DNA of 64,000 bases, taken from NCBI GenBank assembly GCA_902619745.1, contig CACNFL010000002.1, positions 1 to 64,000 of the forward strand, in the 5' to 3' direction. Under the pieces are notes generated by a model, which saw only the letters and a list, made by a program, of their open reading frames with translations, searched no databases and was not told where the DNA came from. This stretch comes from an uncultured Pelagibacteraceae bacterium (GTDB lineage: Bacteria > Pseudomonadota > Alphaproteobacteria > Pelagibacterales > Pelagibacteraceae). The translations under genes were made by a program, and so were the position numbers. Below, piece by piece: positions 32,996 to 42,584 of the stretch (its first letter is position 1; every line of letters begins with the position of its first letter).

Positions 32996-34591
32996 ATGGA
33001 TAATTTTGATTTTATAATTTTAGGTGCTGGATCAGCAGGATGTGTACTTGCTAACAGGTTATCTGAAAATCCTTCAAATAAAGTGTTATTAATTGAAGCT
33101 GGAGGCAAGGATAATTATCCTTGGATACATATTCCTGTTGGTTATTTCAAAACAATGCACAACCCAAAGACTGATTGGTGCTACAAAACAGAGCCTGATG
33201 AGAGCATGAACAACATTTCTATTAGGTATCCTAGAGGAAAAACATTAGGAGGCAGTTCTTCTATCAATGGTCTGCTTTATATTAGAGGTCAACACAGAGA
33301 TTATGATATTTGGAGACAATTAGGTAATACTGGTTGGGGATGGGATGATGTTTTGCCATATTTTATCAAAGCAGAAAACCAAGAAAGAGGAAAAGATAAG
33401 TTCCATGGAGTTGGAGGTCCTTTATCTGTTTCAGATCAAAGAATACATCTGCCTCTTTTAGATGAATTTCAAAATGCTGCTGAGGAATATGGTATTCCAA
33501 AAACAAAAGATTTTAATACTGGTGATAATCATGGCTGTGGTTATTTCCAAGTAACTGAAAAAGATGGCTTTAGATGTAGTACAGCTGTCGGATATCTAAA
33601 CCCAATCAAGATCAGAAAAAATTTAAAAATTTTAACCAATTCACATGTCAAAAAAATAAATTTTGAAAATAAAACTGCTAAAGAAGTTGAGTATTGGGAG
33701 GGAAATGAATTAAAAAAAGTACAAGCAAATAAAGAAATTATAATTTCATCAGGAGCTATTGGCTCTCCTCAAATTTTACAAGTTTCTGGAATAGGAAATC
33801 CTGAAAAATTAAAAAATCTTGGGATTGATATGGTGCAAAATTTAAATGGGGTTGGAGAAAACTTACATGATCATTTAATGCTTAGACCAATTTATAAAAT
33901 TAATGGATTAAAATCCTTAAATAAAAAAATAAATAGTTTATTTGGAAATTTAATGATTGGCTTAGAATACGTTTTTAAAAGAAGCGGCCCAATGACTATG
34001 GGTGCTAGTCAACTTTGTATGTTTGCCAAAAGCGATCCATCTTTAGAACTACCAGACTTACAATGGCATGTTCAACCTATGAGTATGGATACTTTGGGAG
34101 CAACAAAAAATCACGATTTTCATGCATTCACCCCTACTGTTTCAAATATCAGACCAACAAGTAGAGGGCATGTTAGTATTGTTGATAAAGACTCAAGAAC
34201 TTATGCAAAAATAAAACAAAACTATCTATCAACTGATCACGATAGAATGATTGCAGCTAAAGGACTTAAATTAACTAGAAAAATTATAATGGAGTCGAAA
34301 ACTTTCAAAAAATACACTCCAGAAGAATACAGACCTGGCATTCATTTAAATGATGATGAGGAGTTAGTTAAAGAAGCTTCTAATTATGCACAAACTATTT
34401 TTCATCCAGTGGGAACCTGTAAAATGGGTCAAGATGAAATGTCTGTAGTAGATGAAAAACTTAAGGTTAGGGGTATTAATAATTTGAGAGTTATAGATGC
34501 ATCAATAATGCCAAACATCACTTCAGGTAATACAAATGCCCCAACAATAATGATTGCAGAAAAAGGTGCAGACATGATACTACAACAATAA
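32996..34591 (+). CDS. GMC-family FAD oxidoreductase (choline dehydrogenase-like)
   Basis: DFIILGAGSAGCVLANRLSENP; GKTLGGSSSINGLLYIRG; start at MDNFDF (32996) preferred over ORF start 32915. Confidence 0.9.
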   Translation: MDNFDFIILGAGSAGCVLANRLSENPSNKVLLIEAGGKDNYPWIHIPVGYFKTMHNPKTDWCYKTEPDESMNNISIRYPRGKTLGGSSSINGLLYIRGQHRDYDIWRQLGNTGWGWDDVLPYFIKAENQERGKDKFHGVGGPLSVSDQRIHLPLLDEFQNAAEEYGIPKTKDFNTGDNHGCGYFQVTEKDGFRCSTAVGYLNPIKIRKNLKILTNSHVKKINFENKTAKEVEYWEGNELKKVQANKEIIISSGAIGSPQILQVSGIGNPEKLKNLGIDMVQNLNGVGENLHDHLMLRPIYKINGLKSLNKKINSLFGNLMIGLEYVFKRSGPMTMGASQLCMFAKSDPSLELPDLQWHVQPMSMDTLGATKNHDFHAFTPTVSNIRPTSRGHVSIVDKDSRTYAKIKQNYLSTDHDRMIAAKGLKLTRKIIMESKTFKKYTPEEYRPGIHLNDDEELVKEASNYAQTIFHPVGTCKMGQDEMSVVDEKLKVRGINNLRVIDASIMPNITSGNTNAPTIMIAEKGADMILQQ

Positions 34592-35184
34592 TGTTTGCAG
34601 AATTTTTTACACCTGAGCAAATAGCAATATTAACTCAAATTATTCTTATTGATTTAGTTTTAGCTGGAGACAATGCAATTATAATTGGAATGGTTGCATC
34701 TAAATTTCCACCAGAACAAAGAAAAAAAGTTATTTTCTGGGGAATTGGTGGTGCAGTTATTTTAAGAATTATTTTAACATTGCTTACCGCATATCTTTTA
34801 CAAATTACAGGGTTGAGGTTAATAGGAGGATTGCTGCTCCTTTATATTGTTTACAAACTTTATGTAGATGTAATAAAAGGCTCGGAGAACGAAGAAGACA
34901 TTAAAGTAGATAGCTCTAGTTTTTTAAAGGCTATTTGGACTGTTCTATTAGCTGATTTTACAATGAGTTTAGATAATGTTTTAGGTGTTGCTGGAGCAGC
35001 TGGTGAACATTATGGACTTCTTGTTTTTGGGTTAGTTTTATCAATTGTTTTAATGGCAACCGCAGCAACTTTAATTTCTGGATGGATTAAAAAATATAGA
35101 TGGATAGCTTGGCTTGGATTATTAGCCATTTTAGTTGTAGCAGTTGAGTTGATTTACACAGATATTAAAATATTATTCTTTTAA
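34591..35184 (+). CDS. TerC-family membrane protein
   Basis: LVLAGDNAIIIGMVA ... DFTMSLDNVLGVAGAA. Confidence 0.9.
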   Translation: MFAEFFTPEQIAILTQIILIDLVLAGDNAIIIGMVASKFPPEQRKKVIFWGIGGAVILRIILTLLTAYLLQITGLRLIGGLLLLYIVYKLYVDVIKGSENEEDIKVDSSSFLKAIWTVLLADFTMSLDNVLGVAGAAGEHYGLLVFGLVLSIVLMATAATLISGWIKKYRWIAWLGLLAILVVAVELIYTDIKILFF

Positions 35185-35942
35185 TGTATCTTCAAAAAAT
35201 AAATCTTAAAAACAAATATGCTTTAGTTACTGGTGCAGGAAAAGGACTTGGAAGAGCGTGTTCAATTGCATTAGCTGAAGCAGGTGCAACAGTTATAGCT
35301 CTAAGTAGAACTCCTTCAGATTTAAATAAATTAGAAAAGGATATCAAAAAAGTTAAAGGTAAAATTATTAAAGTTTCGTGCGATGTAATGAATTATGAAG
35401 ATTTAAAACAAAAATTAGAAAAAATTAAAATTATTGATGTGCTAGTAAACAATGCAGGGACTAATATTCCAGAGCCCTTTGAAAAAATTAAACAAAAAAG
35501 TATGAATTACCTTGTAGATTTAAATTTAAAAGCAGCATTTAACGTGGCACAACTTGTCGTAAAAAAGATGCTAAAAAATAAAAAAAGATCTGGTTCAATT
35601 ATAAATATGTCATCACAGCTCGGTCATGTGGGTATGGGTGGTAGAAACGTATACAATATGACAAAATTTGGAATTGAAGGATTAACAAAAGGAATGGGTG
35701 TAGAATTAGCAAAAAAAAATATCCGAGTTAATACGGTAGCACCTACTTTTGTTGAAACACCTATGGTTAAAAACTTTTTTAAAAACAAAAAATTTAAAAA
35801 ATTAGCTCTTGGAAATATTCCGATGGGAAAAGCGGCCACTGAAAGTGATGTTGCGACAACAGTATGTTTTTTGGCATCATCAGCATCTTCAATGATAACT
35901 GGAACATCAATAATTATAGATGGTGGATGGACAGCTCAATAA
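35184..35942 (+). CDS. SDR-family oxidoreductase
   Basis: TGAGKGLGRACSIALAEAGA; NNAGTN; YNMTKFG. Confidence 0.9.
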   Translation: MYLQKINLKNKYALVTGAGKGLGRACSIALAEAGATVIALSRTPSDLNKLEKDIKKVKGKIIKVSCDVMNYEDLKQKLEKIKIIDVLVNNAGTNIPEPFEKIKQKSMNYLVDLNLKAAFNVAQLVVKKMLKNKKRSGSIINMSSQLGHVGMGGRNVYNMTKFGIEGLTKGMGVELAKKNIRVNTVAPTFVETPMVKNFFKNKKFKKLALGNIPMGKAATESDVATTVCFLASSASSMITGTSIIIDGGWTAQ

Positions 35943-36727
35943 TTTATAGAATTTTTTTTGTTTTTTTAATTTTTATATCACCAGCAAAAGCTATTGAATT
36001 CCAAGGTAAATTTCTACAAGGTCATTTTATATTAGGTAAAACTAACCCTAATGCTAAAATTTTGGTTGGAAAAAAAGAAGTTAAAGTCTCAAAAGATGGT
36101 TTTTTTGTCTTTGGTATAGATCGAGATCAAAAATATGACCTAACATTTACAAAAATTATTAATGGAAAAAAATCAATAACTACAAAAAAAGTTTTAAAGA
36201 GAAAATATAATATACAAAGAATAGATGGTTTGGCAGAAAGTAAAGTTACTCCACCTGAGTCTGTATATAAAAGAATTAAAAAAGAAAATAATGCAATTGG
36301 AGAAGCAAGAGCAATTAATTCAGATCTACAATTTTTTAAAGAAAAATTTATCATGCCAGTTGAAGGAATAATCAGTGGTGTTTATGGTAGTCAAAGAATT
36401 TTAAATGGTAAACCAAGATGGCCTCACTATGGTATAGATATTGCTGCTAAACAAGGAACGATGATTAAATCTTCTGGCTCAGGTGTCGTTACGATGGCTG
36501 AAGATGATTTATACTATACTGGTGGCACAGTTATAATGGATCATGGTCATGGGATATCAACAATATATTCTCATTTAGAAAATGTATTAGTCTCAGTTGG
36601 TGATCAGATAAATCAAGGAGACATGATAGGAACTGTAGGATCTACTGGAAGATCAACTGGACCCCATTTAGATTTTAGGATTAATTGGTTTCAAACAAGA
36701 TTAGATCCAATGTCTGTATTAAAATAA
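35927..36727 (+). CDS. M23-family metallopeptidase (LytM/peptidoglycan endopeptidase-like)
   Basis: HYGIDIAAKQGTMIKSSGSGVV ... DHGHGISTIYSHL ... GSTGRSTGPHLDFRI; start at MDSSIIY, overlaps SDR 3' end. Confidence 0.88.
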   Translation: MDSSIIYRIFFVFLIFISPAKAIEFQGKFLQGHFILGKTNPNAKILVGKKEVKVSKDGFFVFGIDRDQKYDLTFTKIINGKKSITTKKVLKRKYNIQRIDGLAESKVTPPESVYKRIKKENNAIGEARAINSDLQFFKEKFIMPVEGIISGVYGSQRILNGKPRWPHYGIDIAAKQGTMIKSSGSGVVTMAEDDLYYTGGTVIMDHGHGISTIYSHLENVLVSVGDQINQGDMIGTVGSTGRSTGPHLDFRINWFQTRLDPMSVLK

Positions 36728-36748
36728 AAAATTATTTTTTAAATTTAC

Positions 36749-38311
36749 TTAATTAACTTTAATAAAACTAAAGTTTATTTTGCTATCATCGACTGGATAA
36801 TCTACACTTTCTGTTTGAATAATTGTGAAAGTTGAGTCAGGCAAAGCTTTCTTAAAATGACCTAAATCCATGTATGTTCTTGTTTTATCTCCATAATTGA
36901 AAGTTAATAAATAAGTAAAACCCTCAGTGTTTACAAGTTCATAGACACTTTTTAAATTATTTCTATCTAATGCAGAATATCTTGCTGTACCAAGACCATA
37001 AACGTCAATTATCTTTCCATTTGTAAATAAAGATAGATATCCAGCGGCTGTGGTTGCTACGACATCTGAATTTTTAGTAATTAAATTTACTTTTGATGCT
37101 AAATCAAAATGTAATTTTTTAATTATATAAGTAGAATTTAGATGACTAATTAAATAAAATGGGAACATAATTAAATTTAATAATAATAAAAATTTTAAAA
37201 TTAATTTATTTGGATTAAATAATTTTAAACAGAGCATGAAAAATATTGGAAATATTGGCACTATATATCTAGCCCACTCTCCTGTAAAACTCAGTGTAAG
37301 TGGTGTGATTGAATAAAAAATAATAAATACTGTTGCTAAAAATTCAAATCTATATTTCTTTTTAATTACTGATATCAAATATAAAAAATTATCTTTATTA
37401 ATTTTAAAGGAAATTTTGTTATATGAATTTAACATAATTTTAAACACACCATAATAAAGAAGAAAATTTAACATTAGTTTAAGTGAATCAAAAAAAATAT
37501 TGAATTTTTTTGGTATGAAGTCAGGATTTTGATAAATTGAACCTATAAAATCATAAATATTTCCAGGTAATCTTAAAATATTTCCAAGACCCCATCCCAC
37601 TCTAGCAGCACTGTTTGTTTTAATTTCTGAATATGCCCAATAATTCATTGATGGAATAGTAAACAACGAAATAAATAATAATAACAATAATAAAATTTCA
37701 ACTTTTTTTATTTTTGGATTTATAATTAAAAAAACTAATATAAGTACAAAATTTAAAACTAAATTTTCTGGCCTATTTAATGAAGCAATTATTGAGGTTA
37801 TTAAAAAATAATTATTTTTACCTTTGTATATAAATAAAAATTGCAACAAAACTAACAGTGTTGTCAATCCAGTTTCTAATCCAATAAAGAATACATAATA
37901 TACAGGTACTACAGAAACTAGTACTGAAAATGATAAATAATTTTTATTAAATTGTGAAAAAAATATTTTTTGTAGTGATATTAGGTAAAAATAAAATAAT
38001 AATAAATTTAAAATTAAATTAAATACAGTTACTAACTGAATCTGGTTTTTTAAATCAATATCAATCAAACCAGTAACTAGCCAAAAAATTGTATAAATTA
38101 TATAATAAATAAACGATGTACACGCGTTAGCATGAAGATCATAATTACTGAATTGCAAAAAATTTCCTTTAGAAAATAGATACGCTTGTTGAAAATAAAT
38201 ATAAGCATCATCTATTGGTAAAATAATCTGATCATTCTTAAATGCTGAGAATAAAATTAAATAAACTGATAAAAAAAAAGGCAAAAGTTTTATGTAATTA
38301 GATGTATTCAT
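36749..38311 (-). CDS. multi-TM GT-C-type glycosyltransferase-like membrane protein
   Basis: IDDAYIYFQQAYLFSKGN, Asp-Asp near N-terminus, many TM segments, soluble C-terminal part. Confidence 0.55.
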   Translation of the reverse strand: MNTSNYIKLLPFFLSVYLILFSAFKNDQIILPIDDAYIYFQQAYLFSKGNFLQFSNYDLHANACTSFIYYIIYTIFWLVTGLIDIDLKNQIQLVTVFNLILNLLLFYFYLISLQKIFFSQFNKNYLSFSVLVSVVPVYYVFFIGLETGLTTLLVLLQFLFIYKGKNNYFLITSIIASLNRPENLVLNFVLILVFLIINPKIKKVEILLLLLLFISLFTIPSMNYWAYSEIKTNSAARVGWGLGNILRLPGNIYDFIGSIYQNPDFIPKKFNIFFDSLKLMLNFLLYYGVFKIMLNSYNKISFKINKDNFLYLISVIKKKYRFEFLATVFIIFYSITPLTLSFTGEWARYIVPIFPIFFMLCLKLFNPNKLILKFLLLLNLIMFPFYLISHLNSTYIIKKLHFDLASKVNLITKNSDVVATTAAGYLSLFTNGKIIDVYGLGTARYSALDRNNLKSVYELVNTEGFTYLLTFNYGDKTRTYMDLGHFKKALPDSTFTIIQTESVDYPVDDSKINFSFIKVN

Positions 38312-38346
38312 ATTTAATAAATTAATAAGTATTTTTAGGTACCTAT

Positions 38347-39654
38347 TTATATTTCTGATTTAGCTTTGAAACGTTCATAAATCAATCTAGTTTTGATTGC
38401 TATGCTTAAAATTGGGTCTGGTGGAAGCCAAGTAGGCTTGCTTCTTGCTTCAATAGTTTCTATCTCTTTTGTGTTTTCATTGCTTGCTTTGATTGCTATT
38501 TGTTCTCCAAATAAAGTACCAACTCCAATACCAGAGCCATTATAACAACCTGCAACAAATATATTGTTATCTATTTTTTCAAAAATTTGAGAACTATTTC
38601 TTGTCCTTGAAACAATGCCTGACCAGGAAGATTGAATAATATCATTTGGTAATTCAGGAAATCTTTTTTTTATTCCAATCTTTTGTTTTAATGATCTTTT
38701 ATTTAATTCAGTTTTAGACATTTGATAAGGATTGTAAACTTCTGCAGTATTTCTAATTAAAATTCTTCTATCTTTAGTCATTCTTATAGTGGCTCCCATC
38801 GGTCTAACTGGTAAGACACCCCATTCTTTAGGTTCACCAAGAGATATAAACTCTTCATCCGATAAAGATCTAGTCATACTAGCTGTCAAAGTAATAGGAA
38901 AATTATAATTTGATTTTATTCCCAAAGACTTCAGAAATCCATTTGTAGCAAAAATAATCTTTTTAGTTTTAATTGAACCATTTTTAAATTTACAAATGAC
39001 TGTATCATTTTTCTTTTTCCAGTCTAATAATGAGGAATTTTCATAAAGAATTACGTTCTCTGGCAATGTATCAATCATAGCTCTAACCAATTTACCTGGA
39101 TGTAATAAAATCCCTCCCTTTGTATGAAGAGCAATATTGTAAAAATTAGTACCCAATCTTTTTTTAAGTTCTTCGTTAGATAATAAATTATGTTCAAAAC
39201 CTAATTTAGATAGAGTGTTAGAAAAATTTTCTAATATTTTCCTATCTTCTTGCTTTGAAGATGCAAAATATTTTCCACATTCGTTCCAATCACAATCTAC
39301 TTGATATTCTTTTATAAATTTTTGAACTGTCTCTATTCCTAATTTATAAATGTCTGCTTTTTTTTTATAATTATCTAATTCTTTATTAGTGGTAAAACCA
39401 TCATTTAGTGTTGTATCGACTAGATAACCAGAGTTTCTAGAACTTGCTCCCTCTCCTGCCAGCTGAGCATCAACTAAAAATATTTTTTGATTTGAATAAA
39501 GTTGACCTAATTTTCTTGCCGCAGATAATCCAGTATAACCAGCCCCAACAATAAGCCATTCACATTCTTCATTATTTTTTTCAAAAACTTTAATATTTGA
39601 TCTTGGATCTAAATCATTTATCCAGCTACAACTATTATCGTTAAAAATTTTCAT
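38347..39654 (-). CDS. DadA/gamma-glutamylputrescine oxidoreductase-like FAD-dependent oxidoreductase
   Basis: LIVGAGYTGLSAARKLGQLYSNQKIFLVDAQLAGEGASSRNSGYL. Confidence 0.85.
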   Translation of the reverse strand: MKIFNDNSCSWINDLDPRSNIKVFEKNNEECEWLIVGAGYTGLSAARKLGQLYSNQKIFLVDAQLAGEGASSRNSGYLVDTTLNDGFTTNKELDNYKKKADIYKLGIETVQKFIKEYQVDCDWNECGKYFASSKQEDRKILENFSNTLSKLGFEHNLLSNEELKKRLGTNFYNIALHTKGGILLHPGKLVRAMIDTLPENVILYENSSLLDWKKKNDTVICKFKNGSIKTKKIIFATNGFLKSLGIKSNYNFPITLTASMTRSLSDEEFISLGEPKEWGVLPVRPMGATIRMTKDRRILIRNTAEVYNPYQMSKTELNKRSLKQKIGIKKRFPELPNDIIQSSWSGIVSRTRNSSQIFEKIDNNIFVAGCYNGSGIGVGTLFGEQIAIKASNENTKEIETIEARSKPTWLPPDPILSIAIKTRLIYERFKAKSEI

Positions 39655-39692
39655 GTGTATAGTGGTATTGTATATGTTTATATTAATATTTT

Positions 39693-40700
39693 ATGAAAAA
39701 AAATTTATTATTATTATTCATTTCTATATTTTTTATAGTCATTATTTTAGAAGCATTTTTAAGAATATTTTATCCAATAAATTTACAAAGTTATTATGCT
39801 GAAATAATTGATAAAAATAAAAATTTTGTTGCATTAAAGAAAAATCATTATCATAAAATGGATAGATGGAACAAAAAATATTTTGCTAGTTATTCTTTAG
39901 GTAATTATAGAAATAGAATTACTCAATTAGTTAAAAATGAAAATGAAAAAATCCTTATACTGGGAGACTCTTTTACATTTGGAAAATATCTGAAAGATAA
40001 AGATACTTATATAAATAAATTACAAAATATATTTAGCGATTTTAATTTCATTAATAGCAGTACCCCAGGATGGGGTTTAGAGGATTACTATTTGTATAAT
40101 GAAAAATTTTGCAAAATAATAAATCCAAAAAAAATTATTATTATTTTAAATGATGGTGATTTAGGAAGAATTAAAGAAAAAGTAATCATAACTAATAATA
40201 ACGCTCTTTCTTTTAAAGAAAAATATAAATTGTATAAATTTTTTATTGAAAACTTTATGATTGCAGCTTTATTACGAGATAATTTAAAAAAAATTTTAAG
40301 CAAAAATAATAATAAAAATGCAGCCGAAAATAATTTTGATGGTACTAATATTTTATTTAGACCTGAAGTTGCTAGACAAATTGTAAATGATTCAAAAAAA
40401 CTATTTATAAAGCTAAAAAAATCATCAATTGACTGTAACGCTTCTCTTCATATTATAAATTTAGGTTGGAACAATGGTGATGGAAAATCAAACGATGATC
40501 CAAAAAAAATATTTCTTAGAGAATATCCAAATTTCTTTAAAGAAAATTCAATTGGATTTTATGACAATTCTTCATATTTACTTGATGTAAATAATAATAA
40601 ACAAAATTATATTATTAAAAATGAGGGTCATCCTAATGAATTTGGTGCTGATAAGATATTTAACAGTTTGCTTATACATTTTAATAAAATTTTAATCTAG
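39693..40700 (+). CDS. SGNH/GDSL hydrolase-like membrane-anchored protein
   Basis: ILILGDSFTFGKYLKDKDTYINKLQ; GHPNEFGADKIF; N-terminal TM. Confidence 0.7.
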   Translation: MKKNLLLLFISIFFIVIILEAFLRIFYPINLQSYYAEIIDKNKNFVALKKNHYHKMDRWNKKYFASYSLGNYRNRITQLVKNENEKILILGDSFTFGKYLKDKDTYINKLQNIFSDFNFINSSTPGWGLEDYYLYNEKFCKIINPKKIIIILNDGDLGRIKEKVIITNNNALSFKEKYKLYKFFIENFMIAALLRDNLKKILSKNNNKNAAENNFDGTNILFRPEVARQIVNDSKKLFIKLKKSSIDCNASLHIINLGWNNGDGKSNDDPKKIFLREYPNFFKENSIGFYDNSSYLLDVNNNKQNYIIKNEGHPNEFGADKIFNSLLIHFNKILI

Positions 40701-40721
40701 ATAAACATTTTTTATAAAAAA

Positions 40722-42557
40722 CTAATCTAGTTCAAATTTCATTATATAGTTCTTTTTTAAACTTTGATCTTGTTTTTTTTTGTCTAATATAGAATTTCCA
40801 ATTACTAGATAATCTAATTCTGTCCCCATAAAACAATTAAAAGCATCTGTTGGTGTGTTTACAATTGGTTCACCTCTTACATTAAAAGAAGTGTTTACTA
40901 TAATTGGACAACCTGTTTTTTTTTTAAATTTAGAAATTAGATCATAATAACGACGATTTATTTCTTTTGTAACAGTTTGGACTCTAGCAGAATAATCAAC
41001 ATGAGTTACAGCAGGAACTTCTGACCTCTTTACATTTAATTTATCAATACCAAAAAGATTGTTTTGTTTGTCATTCATTTCAATTTTTTTATTAGGATTT
41101 ATATTTGCAACTAATAACATATAGGGACTATCAACATTCATCTCAAACCATTCTGATAAATCTTCTCTCAGAACTGAAGGAGCAAAAGGTCTAAAGCTTT
41201 CTCTATATTTTACCTTAAGATTTAAATTTTTTTGCATTTTATCAGATCTAGGGTCAGCTAAAATAGATCTTCCTCCTAATGCTCTTGGGCCAAATTCCAT
41301 TCTACCTTGAAACCATCCAATAGCTTTTTCATTTGATAAAAGCTCTGCAGTTTTATCAATTAATTCCTCATACTTTAAAGTTTCAAAATTGGCTCCTGCA
41401 GTTTTCAACTCTATTTCAATTTCTTCTTGATTATATTCGGTTCCTAAATATGAACCTTTCATATCATCATTTAAATTTACTGATCTTTTATTGCCTTGAT
41501 CAATATGCCATAGTGCTAGAGCTGCGCCTAAAGAACCCCCTGCATCACCAGCTGCAGGCTGGATCCAAATATTGTCAAAGATTTTTTCTTTAAGAATTTT
41601 TCCATTTGCAACACAATTTAAAGCTACACCACCAGCTAAGCATAAATTTTTTATTCCATATTCTTCTCGAATAGATTTTGCTAATTTAATCATGATTTCT
41701 TCAGTAACTTTCTGAATTGAAGCTGCTATATCCATATGAAATTGAGTTATCTTTTCATTTTGAGGATTACGAGGTTTTTGACCAAATAAATTATGAAATT
41801 TTTCATTTGTCATAGTGAGACCAGTTGCATAATTAAAATATTTTTGATCAAGTCTAAAAGTTCCGTCATCTTTTAGGTCTAGTAATTGTCTTATTTTATC
41901 CTTATAAATAGGATTTCCATAAGGAGCTAAACCCATCAATTTATATTCACCACTATTTACTTTAAAGCCTGTGTAATAAGTAAATGCTGAATAAAGTAAT
42001 CCAAGTGAATGAGGAAAATGAATTTCTTTTTTGATTTCTAAGGTTTCATTTTTTCCAACAGCAACTGTCGTTGTTGCCCACTCACCTACGCCATCAGCTG
42101 TTAATACAACAGCTTCTTCAAATGGTGATGGAAAAAAAGCACTCGCTGCATGACTTAGATGGTGATCTGAAAAAAAAATATTTTTATCAGAATTATAATT
42201 TTCATCGTGATTTTTAAGTTTATCAAATAAAAGATTTTTTTGAAAAAGCTTTTCTTTAATCCACAAAGGCATAGCCTTTGCAAAAGAAACAAAACCTTTG
42301 GGCGCAAAAGCTACATATGTTTCTAACAATCTTTCAAATTTTAAAAATGGTTTCTCAAAAAAAACTATTTGATCAACTTCACCTAATTTTAATTTCGAAT
42401 ATTTTAATACAAACTCAATTGCATTGTGGGGATAATTAGGATCGTGTTTTATTCTGGTGAATCTTTCTTCTTGGGCAGCAGCAATGATTTTTCCATCTAT
42501 TAAAATACAAGCAGCACTATCATGATAAAATGCAGATATACCTAAAATACTAGTCAT
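40722..42557 (-). CDS. NodU/CmcH/SxtI-family O-carbamoyltransferase
   Basis: ILGISAFYHDSAACILIDGKIIAAAQEERFTRIKHD; YRESFRPFAPSVL; NTSFNVRGEPIVNTP. Confidence 0.93.
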   Translation of the reverse strand: MTSILGISAFYHDSAACILIDGKIIAAAQEERFTRIKHDPNYPHNAIEFVLKYSKLKLGEVDQIVFFEKPFLKFERLLETYVAFAPKGFVSFAKAMPLWIKEKLFQKNLLFDKLKNHDENYNSDKNIFFSDHHLSHAASAFFPSPFEEAVVLTADGVGEWATTTVAVGKNETLEIKKEIHFPHSLGLLYSAFTYYTGFKVNSGEYKLMGLAPYGNPIYKDKIRQLLDLKDDGTFRLDQKYFNYATGLTMTNEKFHNLFGQKPRNPQNEKITQFHMDIAASIQKVTEEIMIKLAKSIREEYGIKNLCLAGGVALNCVANGKILKEKIFDNIWIQPAAGDAGGSLGAALALWHIDQGNKRSVNLNDDMKGSYLGTEYNQEEIEIELKTAGANFETLKYEELIDKTAELLSNEKAIGWFQGRMEFGPRALGGRSILADPRSDKMQKNLNLKVKYRESFRPFAPSVLREDLSEWFEMNVDSPYMLLVANINPNKKIEMNDKQNNLFGIDKLNVKRSEVPAVTHVDYSARVQTVTKEINRRYYDLISKFKKKTGCPIIVNTSFNVRGEPIVNTPTDAFNCFMGTELDYLVIGNSILDKKKQDQSLKKNYIMKFELD

Positions 42558-42584
42558 ATTTTACTTTAATTAAATTAATAAAAA

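Noticed and set aside
40697-40730. CTAGAT...ATCTAG with TTTTTTATAAAAAA between convergent genes, possible bidirectional terminator
   Set aside because: Very AT-rich weak stem with mismatched interior; not distinguishable from background.
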